DNA of 40,512 nt from Flavobacterium sp. (GTDB taxonomy: Bacteria; Bacteroidota; Bacteroidia; Flavobacteriales; Flavobacteriaceae), in the NCBI RefSeq assembly GCF_004211145.1, contig NZ_SEBS01000044.1:1-40512 (forward strand), given 5' to 3'. The notes under the pieces were generated by a model. The model saw nothing but the letters and a program-made list of their open reading frames with translations, made no database searches and was not told the DNA's origin. Shown here in pieces: positions 8,595-16,269 of the stretch. Position numbers and translations under genes: made by a program. Numbering within the stretch: the stretch's first letter is position 1; every line of letters starts with the position of its first letter.

Positions 8595-9338
8595 CTAAAC
8601 GCCTCGCGTATAAAAATTATAATCCTTCAAAACCGTCCTAATAAAATCCGGATTGTTCCCCGATTGGTTCTTCATTCCCGTTACGGTTTCGATTTTTCGG
8701 ACGAGTTTGTGTATTGTTTCAAAATCGGAACGCGCCTGCGCCGTCGTGAACGTTTCCTTTATGATGCGCATGTCGTTGTCGGACAATTTGATCACGAGCG
8801 GATAGATCGGCACATATTCGCCTCCGATTTCCTCGAGGATCGTATGGCTGATGTTGATTTTATTCTTCAATGTAATCACCGACGTTCCGGCCGCCATATC
8901 CCCGAAACGCTGGCTTTTTCCTGTCACGGCCACGCTGATGATCGCGGGAATTCCGTTGAACATCCAAATATCGACGAGCCTGAAGAACCATCGGATCATG
9001 TATTCGGCGAACGAGGCCTGGTAACCGTCGATCTTGACGACCTTGATCTTTAGCAATCTCTTTCCGAGCGTCTGCCCCTCGAACAAACTTTCCTGTACCA
9101 ACGTGTAAAAAACCCACGGCAACATGAGCGTCATGTAAATCGCCCCAGCCGACCAGTTGTCGAGTTGGGAAATCCTGTCGGTGATATCCAAACCATTGAG
9201 GATCACGATGAAAACAATGACGAAATACGCGACCTTCACCAACAAATCGGCAAGCGCGGCAAGAATGCGGTCGCCCACGCTGGCAGCCGTAAAACTGATG
9301 TTCACATTTTGCGTAGTGTTTATTGATAATTGGGTCAT
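8595..9338 (-). CDS. RDD family membrane protein
   Basis: From the ATG at 9338 the protein is 247 residues and begins MTQLSINTTQNVNISF; an upstream TTG at 9359 would overlap the start of the divergent gene and is less likely. An RDD domain spans about residues 15-160: ASVGDRILAALADLLV, then ESLFEGQTLGKRLLKIKVV, then MIRWFFRLVDIW. Three to four membrane helices are visible. The C-terminal ~80 residues are soluble. RDD proteins are membrane proteins, some implicated in transport. In Bacteroidota this gene is habitually found next to the SpoIIM/DUF4129/MoxR/DUF58 block, as here, so a shared role is likely but undefined. Confidence 0.88.
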   Translation of the reverse strand: MTQLSINTTQNVNISFTAASVGDRILAALADLLVKVAYFVIVFIVILNGLDITDRISQLDNWSAGAIYMTLMLPWVFYTLVQESLFEGQTLGKRLLKIKVVKIDGYQASFAEYMIRWFFRLVDIWMFNGIPAIISVAVTGKSQRFGDMAAGTSVITLKNKINISHTILEEIGGEYVPIYPLVIKLSDNDMRIIKETFTTAQARSDFETIHKLVRKIETVTGMKNQSGNNPDFIRTVLKDYNFYTRGV

Positions 9339-9358
9339 ATTTTCTATTTTAGCCGTCA

Positions 9359-10330
9359 ATGAGAGAAGTGGCGTTCATCCGGCAAAATAAAGAAAAATGG
9401 CTCGAATTTGAACGTGCCATCAATTCAAAAGACCAAAAAAACCCTGACGAGATGTCGAGTTTGTACATTCAACTCATGAATGACCTGTCTTTTGCCCAGA
9501 CGTATTACCCAAAAAGCAAGACTGTCGTCTACCTGAACCATCTCGCCGCCCAGATTTACCAAAAAATCTACAAGACCAAACGCATCGAGAAGAATCGCCT
9601 CGTTTCCTTTTTCAAGACCGAAGTTCCGCTCGCCGTCTACGCCTACCGACGCTACGTTTTATACGCGTTCGTACTGTTCTTTCTGGCGGTTGCGATCGGA
9701 GTGGTTTCGGCGCGTAACGATGAAGGTTTCATGCGGCTCATACTCAGCGACGGTTACGTGAACATGTCGCTCGAGAACATCGAAAACGGAAATCCTGTCG
9801 CGGTGTACAAATCGGGAAGCAATTGGGGAAGTTTCATCGGGATTACGCTGAACAATTTACTCGTGGGCGCGAAAGCTTACATGTACGGGATTTCATTCGG
9901 GATCGGGACATTCAAGATCGCATTGTCGAACGGCGTCATGCTGGGCTCGTTCCAGTATCTTTTCTACGAGCACGATGTGTTTTGGGAAAGCGTCCGAGGC
10001 ATTTGGATCCACGGCGCGATGGAGATTTTCGGCATCGTGATCACGACCGCATGCGGATTTATTTTAGGCGCGTCGATCCTGTTTCCGCGCACGTATTCGC
10101 GCATCGACTCGCTCAAGCGCGGTTTCATGGCGAGTTTCAAGATTTATTTGAGTACGTGGCCATTCATGATTTCGGCGGGATTCCTCGAAGGTTTCATCAC
10201 GAGATATTCGGTCGACATGCCGATTTGGCTGAGTTCGGCGATCATCTTATCGACACTTTCATTGATTTCCTGGTATTATTTGATATATCCGTTCGTCGTA
10301 CACAAAAAACAGCAAAAAGAACGTGTATAA
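9359..10330 (+). CDS. SpoIIM-like (stage II sporulation protein M family) membrane protein
   Basis: A 323-residue protein with a soluble N-terminal ~95 residues (helical, charged) followed by about six membrane helices. Features of the SpoIIM-like family are the FIGITLNNLLVGAKAYMYG segment (about 159-177), IWIHGAMEIFGI (about 217-228) and the final hydrophobic hairpin. Despite the name, it has nothing to do with sporulation in this group. The ATG lies only 20 bp from the divergent RDD start. The stop overlaps the next gene by 8 bp, so it opens a co-translated block. The function of this conserved membrane/ATPase block is not settled. Confidence 0.87.
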   Translation: MREVAFIRQNKEKWLEFERAINSKDQKNPDEMSSLYIQLMNDLSFAQTYYPKSKTVVYLNHLAAQIYQKIYKTKRIEKNRLVSFFKTEVPLAVYAYRRYVLYAFVLFFLAVAIGVVSARNDEGFMRLILSDGYVNMSLENIENGNPVAVYKSGSNWGSFIGITLNNLLVGAKAYMYGISFGIGTFKIALSNGVMLGSFQYLFYEHDVFWESVRGIWIHGAMEIFGIVITTACGFILGASILFPRTYSRIDSLKRGFMASFKIYLSTWPFMISAGFLEGFITRYSVDMPIWLSSAIILSTLSLISWYYLIYPFVVHKKQQKERV

Positions 10331-11102
10331 ATTCCTGCTGATACTGCTTTTACTGAGTCCGGCCGTTTTCGCCCAGGACAGCATCGCCGTGGATACGACC
10401 GAATACGTTTCAGACGACGAATATTCGGAACCGCCGGCGATCAAATACACGATTAAAGACATCAAGGTCGACAGTTCGGCAATCACCCAAGCGCATTTCA
10501 GGAAGAACTTCAAGAAGGATTACAAAGCCGAGGAATTCGACTACGCGCCCAAAGAAAAACAAAAAACCGCCCTCGACCGTTTCAAAGCATGGCTCGCGCG
10601 CTTGATAAGCGAATTGTTCAGCATGGGCGGCGAAGGTTCGCTCTCGTTGGTTACCTGGATTTTCAGGATCGTTTGCGGGCTCGTGATCCTGTTCGTGATC
10701 TATCTTATCGTGAAGGCGATCTTGAATAAGGAAGGAAAATGGGTTTTCGGGCGCAGTTCGGCCAATCGCATTTACGGTGCCGACGAAATCGAAAAAAACC
10801 TACAGGAAGCCGATTTCGAAAAACTCGTTTCTGAAACCATGAACGCCGGAGACAAACGCCTTTCGATCCGATATTATTATCTGTGGTTGCTGCAACGCAT
10901 GTCGCGATCGGGCATCATCGAATGGGACGTCGAGAAAACCAATTCCGATTATCTGTACGAGATCCGAAACGAGAAAGACAAGGAAAACTTCGCATACCTG
11001 TCGTATTTATACAACTACGTTTGGTACGGGGAATTCGAAACCGACGATGCCACGTTCGACAAGGCCGTGCGCGCGTTCCAAAAAACCATTAAATCGACAT
11101 AA
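10323..11102 (+). CDS. DUF4129 domain protein
   Basis: A 259-residue protein starting with GTG at 10323, overlapping the SpoIIM-like gene by 8 bp. Residues 1-17 look like a signal peptide (ending VFAQ). A periplasmic segment rich in acidic and basic residues follows, then a membrane helix at about 109-136, and a cytoplasmic C-terminal DUF4129 domain (about 170-250) with YYYLWLLQRMSRSGIIEW and YLYNYVWYGEF. DUF4129 often occurs in transglutaminase-like or MoxR/DUF58 systems. Its TAA overlaps the next ATG (TAATG). No enzymatic motif is visible; it may be an assembly or scaffold protein of the block. Confidence 0.87.
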   Translation: MYKFLLILLLLSPAVFAQDSIAVDTTEYVSDDEYSEPPAIKYTIKDIKVDSSAITQAHFRKNFKKDYKAEEFDYAPKEKQKTALDRFKAWLARLISELFSMGGEGSLSLVTWIFRIVCGLVILFVIYLIVKAILNKEGKWVFGRSSANRIYGADEIEKNLQEADFEKLVSETMNAGDKRLSIRYYYLWLLQRMSRSGIIEWDVEKTNSDYLYEIRNEKDKENFAYLSYLYNYVWYGEFETDDATFDKAVRAFQKTIKST

Positions 11103-12178
11103 TGGGAAAACTCAAGATACTAATAGGATTTCTCGTGCTCGTTTTCGTGCTCATGATCGTTCTCGACGGCGGACAGCCCAAGGAAGTGAACTGGAAGCCG
11201 ACGTATGGCGTCAAGGATAAGAATCCACTTGGACTGTACGTGTTCGATCAGGAAATCGGGCGTTTGACCAACGACACGATCGAACGGATCCGCGTCACGC
11301 CTTATGAGTTTTTCGACACCAAATACGACACGCTCGCCAAAACCTATAAGATAAAAGGAACGTTTTTGAACATTTCGAATGCCGAAAATCTGGACAACGA
11401 ATCGCTCAAGGAGGTTTTCTATTTCGTGAGCCACGGGAATTCGGCCTTTTTGAGCTTGTCGAATTTTCTGGTCGAAGGCGTGAACCCGATCTATTTTTCG
11501 AGCATCGACACGGCGAGCACGACGATTCTGGGTTATACGTCTCTCGACAGTTTGCGCGCGAATTTCGTAAAAGTCGATTACAGGGGCGGGACTTTTTATC
11601 TGCACACGGCTCCGGCTGCGTTCACGAACTTCCATTTGCTTAAGGACGATCATCACGAATACGCCGAGAAATTGCTGTCGTACCTGCCAAAAGGGAAAAT
11701 CTATTGGTTCAATAAACAGCCCGGGGACGAATCGATTTCAGAGTCGGAACTTCGCTACATTTTCTCGCAACCGGCGCTTACCTGGGCGTGGCTGATGTTC
11801 TTGTTTGGCATGCTCGCATTCATGATTTTCCAGGCGCGACGCAAGCAACGCATCGTCCCGATATTGGAACCGCTGCCCAATACGACCGTGGAATTTGCGA
11901 AAACCATCGGAAACTTATATTATCAGGAAGGCGACCATCACACTGTAATCGACCGAAAAATCATATATTTCCTCGAAAAGATCCGAACCGATTATCTGAT
12001 CGACACGACCAAACTCGACGATGCGTTCACGCGTAAGCTGCAACAGAAATCAGGCAAGCCGATGGCCGACATCGAACACGCACTTTTCCTGATCCGGGCA
12101 CATCGCAACAGTCCGCATACGGCCGTCGAGGAAGATCTCATAAAAATCAACACCGCATTGGAAAAAATCATACACTGA
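11102..12178 (+). CDS. DUF4350 domain protein
   Basis: A 358-residue protein. A signal anchor sits at residues 5-22, followed by an extracytoplasmic DUF4350 domain: PTYGVKDKNPLGLYVFD at about 33-49 and GNSAFLSLSNFL near 111-122, related in fold to glutamine-amidotransferase-like domains. A second membrane helix lies at about 225-243 (TWAWLMFLFGMLAFMIF), then a cytoplasmic tail with the conserved LPNTTVEFAKTIGNLYYQ. Start and stop both overlap the neighbours by one base (TAATG, TGATG), so it is tightly co-translated between DUF4129 and MoxR. This topology matches its homologues in Bacteroidota. The biochemical role is unknown. Confidence 0.87.
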   Translation: MGKLKILIGFLVLVFVLMIVLDGGQPKEVNWKPTYGVKDKNPLGLYVFDQEIGRLTNDTIERIRVTPYEFFDTKYDTLAKTYKIKGTFLNISNAENLDNESLKEVFYFVSHGNSAFLSLSNFLVEGVNPIYFSSIDTASTTILGYTSLDSLRANFVKVDYRGGTFYLHTAPAAFTNFHLLKDDHHEYAEKLLSYLPKGKIYWFNKQPGDESISESELRYIFSQPALTWAWLMFLFGMLAFMIFQARRKQRIVPILEPLPNTTVEFAKTIGNLYYQEGDHHTVIDRKIIYFLEKIRTDYLIDTTKLDDAFTRKLQQKSGKPMADIEHALFLIRAHRNSPHTAVEEDLIKINTALEKIIH

Positions 12179-13224
12179 TGGAAAACGACAACAGTTTTAC
12201 AAATGAAGAGCAGCAATCCGCGCAGCCGCAACAGCCGCAACAGGATTCCGACAACGTCCGCTTCGACAATCGCCTCAATCTCGCGCCGCTGACTGAAGGG
12301 ATCGCAGCCGTGAAAAAGGAACTTTCGAGCGTGATCGTCGGACAGGAAAAAATGATCGATCAACTGCTCGTCGCGATGCTGTCGAACGGGCACGTTTTGC
12401 TCGAAGGCGTTCCCGGAATCGCCAAGACGATCACCGCGAAATTGCTTGCCAAGACGCTCGACATCGGGTTTAGCCGTATACAGTTCACGCCCGATCTGAT
12501 GCCATCGGATATCCTGGGAACATCGGTCTACGATTTGAAAAAGACCGAATTCGAATTCAAGAAAGGGCCTGTTTTCTCGAACCTTATCCTGATCGACGAG
12601 ATCAACCGCGCGCCCGCCAAAACACAGGCCGCGCTTTTCGAGGTCATGGAAGAACGTCAGGTCACGATCGACGGCAACCGTTACGTGATGGACGCGCCTT
12701 TCCTGGTCATCGCGACCCAAAACCCTATCGAACAGGAAGGAACGTATCGTTTGCCTGAAGCGCAGTTGGACCGTTTCCTGTTCAAGATTTCGGTCGATTA
12801 TCCGAAGCTTGAGGAAGAAATCGCGATCATCACACGCGAACACGAATTGCAGGATCACGACAAGCTCGGCAATATCAAAGCCGTATTGACGTCTCAGCAG
12901 ATCCGCGATTTCCAGTCGACCGTAAAACAAATCATCATCGAACCGCAACTGGTCGCTTACATCGCGAAAATCGTGATCAATACTAGAGAAAACGCGTTCC
13001 TCTATTTGGGCGCTTCACCTCGTGCGTCGATCGCCATATTGAACGCGGCGAAAGGTTTTGCGGCTTTGAGAGGACGCGATTTCGTGACGCCTGAAGATAT
13101 TAAGGAATCGGCTATTCCGGTCTTGCAGCACCGCGTGATCGTGTCGCCCGAGCGTGAGATGGAAGGTTTGACGGGAACGGAGATTATCAGGCAGATTTTG
13201 GAATCGGTGGAGATTCCGAGGTGA
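12178..13224 (+). CDS. MoxR-family AAA+ ATPase
   Basis: A 348-residue AAA+ ATPase. An unusual Q/N-rich N-terminal tail (about 30 residues) precedes the core. Walker A is GVPGIAKT (77-84), Walker B ends LILIDE with D140-E141, sensor 1 is FLVIATQNP and sensor 2 lies in ASPRASIAIL. MoxR ATPases act as chaperones that activate von Willebrand-type partners; here the DUF58 protein downstream is the expected partner and the membrane proteins upstream the likely target. The ATG overlaps the DUF4350 stop. A ~230-bp gap with repeats separates it from DUF58, unusual for this otherwise overlapping block. Confidence 0.93.
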   Translation: MENDNSFTNEEQQSAQPQQPQQDSDNVRFDNRLNLAPLTEGIAAVKKELSSVIVGQEKMIDQLLVAMLSNGHVLLEGVPGIAKTITAKLLAKTLDIGFSRIQFTPDLMPSDILGTSVYDLKKTEFEFKKGPVFSNLILIDEINRAPAKTQAALFEVMEERQVTIDGNRYVMDAPFLVIATQNPIEQEGTYRLPEAQLDRFLFKISVDYPKLEEEIAIITREHELQDHDKLGNIKAVLTSQQIRDFQSTVKQIIIEPQLVAYIAKIVINTRENAFLYLGASPRASIAILNAAKGFAALRGRDFVTPEDIKESAIPVLQHRVIVSPEREMEGLTGTEIIRQILESVEIPR

Positions 13225-13240
13225 TTTTTTATCTTTTTTT

Positions 13241-13424
13241 GCCACGAAGGCACGAAGATTTTAATTAGTTAATTGAGTCGTTCAATAGTGCACGTATTTC
13301 AAATTAAACATTCGAAGCTTGGAAACTTCGTGTCTTCGTGCCTTCGTGGCAAAAAAAAGAAATAGTGCAAGCATTTTAAATTAATAAACAAAAGCTGAAG
13401 TTCGTGTCTTCGCGCCTTCGTGGC
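13241..13424. repeat. inverted repeat of the CCACGAAGGCACGAAG family with duplicated right half
   Basis: The left arm GCCACGAAGGCACGAAG starts at 13241. The right arm CTTCGTGTCTTCGTGCC ending TTCGTGGC lies at 13325-13350. A second, diverged right half follows: AATAGTGCA to TTCGTGGC occurs at about 13284-13350 and again at about 13360-13424. The same family recurs at 22778 and 23157. It sits between moxR and the DUF58 gene, where a folded transcript could lower downstream expression. A longer in-frame start for DUF58 at 13404 lies inside this repeat and is rejected. Confidence 0.85.
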
Positions 13425-13451
13425 GAAAAAAACAATCATCGGCAAACGAAC

Positions 13452-14783
13452 ATGAAAAGACTACGCGCGCTTTACATCAACAACTTATTCTTCTACACCT
13501 TGATCGGTGTGGGCGTTTTCTTCGTGCTCGCGTTTTTCTTCCCGACGTTGTTCACCGCCGCGCGCTACCTTTTTTTCGTGCTGATGGCGTTTCTCGTGCT
13601 CGATATTTTCGTGTTGTTCGTATCGGACAAATCGATCGAGGCCGAACGCGATCTGCCCGAAAAGCTATCGAACGGAGACGAAAACCCTGTAATCATCAAA
13701 CTTCGCAACTTCTATACGTTTCCGGTTTGGGCGAAAGTCGTCGACGAAATTCCGATCCAATTCCAGATCCGAAACTTTGAGATCGCACGAAAATTGAAGC
13801 CGACATCAACCGACGAATTCAGTTATGCATTGCGCCCGACGGAACGTGGAGAATATCATTTCGGAAAACTGAACATCTATATTTCATCGCCGTTGCGCTT
13901 GGTTTCAAGGCGTTTCGCGTTCGACGACAACCGCATGGTACCGACATATCCGTCATACATCCAATTGCGCAAATACGATCTGCTCGCGTTTTCGAACCAT
14001 CTGTTCCAATACGGCGTGAAGAAAATCCGTCGCATCGGCCACACGATGGAATTCGAACAGATCAAGGAATATGTTTCGGGCGACGACATCCGCACGCTCA
14101 ACTGGAAAGCGACCGCCAAGAAAAATATGTTCATGGTGAACCAGTTCCAGGACGAGAAATCCCAGTCGGTATACATGGTGATCGACAAAGGGCGCGTGAT
14201 GAAAATGCCGTTCAACGGGCTCAGTCTGCTCGATTATGCGATCAATGCGTCGTTGGTTTTGGCGAATGTGATCCTCAAAAAACAGGATCGCGCGGGCATG
14301 TTCTCGTTCTCGAAAAAAGTCGGGAATCGCGTGATGGCCGAGAAGCGTTCGTCCCAAATGCAGAAAATCCTCGAAAACCTGTACAACGTCACCACCGATT
14401 ATTTCGAGAGCGATTACAGCCGTTTGTACGCCGACATCCGCAAGAGCATCAACAATCGCAGCCTGATCATTCTGTACACGAACTTCGAGACGCTCGAGGG
14501 TTTGCACCGACAGTTGCGCTATCTAAAAGGAATCGCAAAACAACATTTGCTCGTCGTGGTCTTTTTCCAGAACACCGAACTCGATACGATCATCAATACG
14601 AAATCCGAGAACATACACGAGGTTTACGACAAGGTCGTTGCTGAAAAATTCATGTTCGAGAAGCGTCTGATCGTGAATGAATTGAAGAAATACGGCATCC
14701 ATTCGGTGTTGACCAAGCCTGAGAATTTGACTTTGGATACGATTAATAAGTATTTGGAGATTAAGTCGAGGGGAATTTTGTAG
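13452..14783 (+). CDS. DUF58 domain (vWA-like) protein
   Basis: From ATG 13452 (MKRLRALYINN) the protein has 443 residues. Two membrane helices lie at about 10-50, followed by a beta-rich domain and then the DUF58 signature: YVSGDDIRTLNWKATAKKN at about 208-226, with a vWA-like fold after it (VYMVIDKGRVMKM carries a degenerate MIDAS: D-x-G rather than D-x-S-x-S). DUF58 proteins are regular partners of MoxR ATPases. In this group they are encoded with SpoIIM, DUF4129, DUF4350 and RDD proteins, as here. Start chosen because the alternative GTG-like start at 13404 would translate the intergenic repeat. Confidence 0.9.
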   Translation: MKRLRALYINNLFFYTLIGVGVFFVLAFFFPTLFTAARYLFFVLMAFLVLDIFVLFVSDKSIEAERDLPEKLSNGDENPVIIKLRNFYTFPVWAKVVDEIPIQFQIRNFEIARKLKPTSTDEFSYALRPTERGEYHFGKLNIYISSPLRLVSRRFAFDDNRMVPTYPSYIQLRKYDLLAFSNHLFQYGVKKIRRIGHTMEFEQIKEYVSGDDIRTLNWKATAKKNMFMVNQFQDEKSQSVYMVIDKGRVMKMPFNGLSLLDYAINASLVLANVILKKQDRAGMFSFSKKVGNRVMAEKRSSQMQKILENLYNVTTDYFESDYSRLYADIRKSINNRSLIILYTNFETLEGLHRQLRYLKGIAKQHLLVVVFFQNTELDTIINTKSENIHEVYDKVVAEKFMFEKRLIVNELKKYGIHSVLTKPENLTLDTINKYLEIKSRGIL

Positions 14784-14832
14784 GGAGTGCCTGAGAAGCT
14801 GAGTGCCTGAGTGGTTTGACGCAGTTATAAGT

Positions 14833-15405
14833 ATGATTGAAGATTTGGATTTTTATCAGATTACGAGGCAGTTGTTCGCTGATTTCCAGAGCGGGTTTTT
14901 CTTTTATACGCTCGTTTATTTCGGATTCAGGTTTTCGAAACGGAAAGAAAAATTGCGTGAATTCGATCGGTGCGCGACGATTTGCATTTGTATCGGTTCG
15001 GTGCTTTTCTTTCTTTTTTGGGCGGGCACGATCGCGTATTATCGGATCTTCGAAGACGAATCCTGGCGTTCTTTTTACGACCGATTGACCGGCCCATACG
15101 GTTTTTCGATCTGGGTTCCGATGATCATGTATATGTTCCTGCCGCAATTGCTTTGGGTCAACAAATTGCGCGAGAACTATTTATCGCGATTCGTAATCGC
15201 ATTCCTGCTATTTTTCAGTTTTGAGAAATTCGTGATCATCGTGACCTCGTTCCATCGCGATTATCTGCCGAGTTCATGGTCGATGGAAGCCAATTCGTAT
15301 TTGCCGTACATCTTGCTCGGCATCCTATGGAAATTCGGGATCTTCACGGCTCCGACGGCGATTTTGTTTTCGGTACGCGCGAAAAAAGATAACTTCGCAG
15401 CATGA
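14833..15405 (+). CDS. small membrane protein resembling C-terminal half of ActC/NrfD
   Basis: From ATG 14833 the protein has 190 residues; a GTG at 14803 would add ten. About five membrane helices are visible. The stretch LTGPYGFSIWVP (about 85-96), then LPQLLWVNKLREN, then EKFVIIVTSFHRDYLPSSW (about 131-149) closely resembles, from memory, the last helices of the quinol-binding NrfD-like ActC subunit of alternative complex III. Full ActC has about ten helices and over 400 residues, so this is only a half-length relative. It overlaps the RNA methyltransferase by ATGA and follows DUF58 closely. Whether it binds quinol is unknown. Two GAGTGCCTGAG direct repeats precede it (14785-14811). Confidence 0.7.
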   Translation: MIEDLDFYQITRQLFADFQSGFFFYTLVYFGFRFSKRKEKLREFDRCATICICIGSVLFFLFWAGTIAYYRIFEDESWRSFYDRLTGPYGFSIWVPMIMYMFLPQLLWVNKLRENYLSRFVIAFLLFFSFEKFVIIVTSFHRDYLPSSWSMEANSYLPYILLGILWKFGIFTAPTAILFSVRAKKDNFAA

Positions 15406-16190
15406 AACAAATCACATCGGTCCAAAATCCATTCATAAAAGAACTCGTGCAATTGCAGGAAAAAGCAAAGGCGCGCAAACAATCGGGAACGTTTTTGATC
15501 GAAGGCAAACGCGAAATCGAACTTGCGATCAAAGGCGGCTACGAAATTGAGACCGTTTTGTTCGTTCCTGACTTGAACTCGAATCAACGCATCAACGAAT
15601 CAACACATCAACCCGAATACGTCGAAATTTCAAGGGACGTCTATCAAAAACTGGCGTATCGCGACACGACCGAAGGAATTATCGCGGTGGCGAAATCGAA
15701 AACTTTGTCATTATCCGATTTGGAATTGTCCGACAATCCATTGATTCTCGTCGCCGAAGCACCCGAAAAACCCGGAAACATAGGCGCGATGCTGCGAACC
15801 GCTGACGCCGCGAACCTCGACGCCGTGATCATCGCGAACCCGAAAGGCGATTTGTACAACCCGAACATCGTGCGCTCGAGCGTGGGCTGTTTGTTTACGA
15901 ATCAGATCGCGACGGGCACGACATCGGAAATCATCGCATTTCTAAACGAGAAAAACATCTCGATTTACGGCGCGACGTTGCAGGATTCGATCGCTTATCA
16001 TGAACAGGATTTCACCTCGCCTACCGCGCTCGTCGTCGGAACCGAAGCTACGGGTTTGACTCAGGAATGGCGAGATGCGGCTGCGCAAAATATTTTGATT
16101 CCGATGCAGGGCGAGATTGATTCTATGAACGTTTCGGTGGCGGCGGCGATTTTGATTTTTGAGGCGAAACGGCAAAGAGGATTTACTTAA
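15402..16190 (+). CDS. TrmH/SpoU-family RNA 2'-O-methyltransferase
   Basis: A 262-residue SPOUT enzyme. The N-terminal substrate-binding domain (1-100) has SVQNPFIKEL and GTFLIEGKREIELA. The catalytic knot shows motif 1 PGNIGAMLRTADA (about 123-135, N and R conserved), motif 2 VVGTEATGL and motif 3 IPMQGEIDSMNVSVAAAI. These enzymes methylate ribose 2'-OH in rRNA or tRNA using SAM; the target is not readable. Residues 60-70 (SNQRINESTHQ) are encoded by four 8-bp repeat units that match the intergenic family P repeat, at a hydrophilic surface loop between the N-terminal strands. The rest of the gene is intact, so it is probably functional. Confidence 0.92.
   Translation: MKQITSVQNPFIKELVQLQEKAKARKQSGTFLIEGKREIELAIKGGYEIETVLFVPDLNSNQRINESTHQPEYVEISRDVYQKLAYRDTTEGIIAVAKSKTLSLSDLELSDNPLILVAEAPEKPGNIGAMLRTADAANLDAVIIANPKGDLYNPNIVRSSVGCLFTNQIATGTTSEIIAFLNEKNISIYGATLQDSIAYHEQDFTSPTALVVGTEATGLTQEWRDAAAQNILIPMQGEIDSMNVSVAAAILIFEAKRQRGFT
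15581..15612 (+). repeat. intragenic repeat, four 8-bp units of family P
   Basis: Four units GAATCAAC, GCATCAAC, GAATCAAC and ACATCAAC lie head to tail within the RNA methyltransferase reading frame. They match the units in the right arms of the intergenic palindromes at 5260-5294 and 8559-8592, and the reverse complement of the left arm at 7160-7201. The frame stays open through them. Confidence 0.85.
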
Positions 16191-16193
16191 ATT

Positions 16194-16257
16194 AGGTTTA
16201 GAGTTTAGAGTTTCGCGTTATAACGATCGCGTTAACCCTAAACGCTAAACCCTAAAC
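16194..16257. repeat. inverted repeat of TTTAGAGTTTAG / CTAAACCCTAAAC units
   Basis: The left arm GGTTTAGAGTTTAGAG with TTTCGCGTTA is mirrored by GCGTTAACCCTAAACG and CTAAACCCTAAAC. The two arms could form an imperfect stem of about 30 bp. It lies between the RNA methyltransferase and the hydrolase, both on the plus strand, and may terminate the upstream operon. Confidence 0.75.
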
Positions 16258-16269
16258 AAAATACATATT

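Noticed and set aside
9339..9359. TTG start for the RDD protein at 9359
   Set aside because: It would overlap the divergent gene's start, and the ATG at 9338 gives the expected N-terminus.
13404..13451. Longer start for the DUF58 protein
   Set aside because: The extra 16 codons lie within the duplicated repeat arm; MKRLRALYINN at 13452 is a normal start.
16194..16257. Telomere-like CCCTAAAC repeat
   Set aside because: The motif is one arm of a short intergenic inverted repeat like the others here; nothing suggests a chromosome end.
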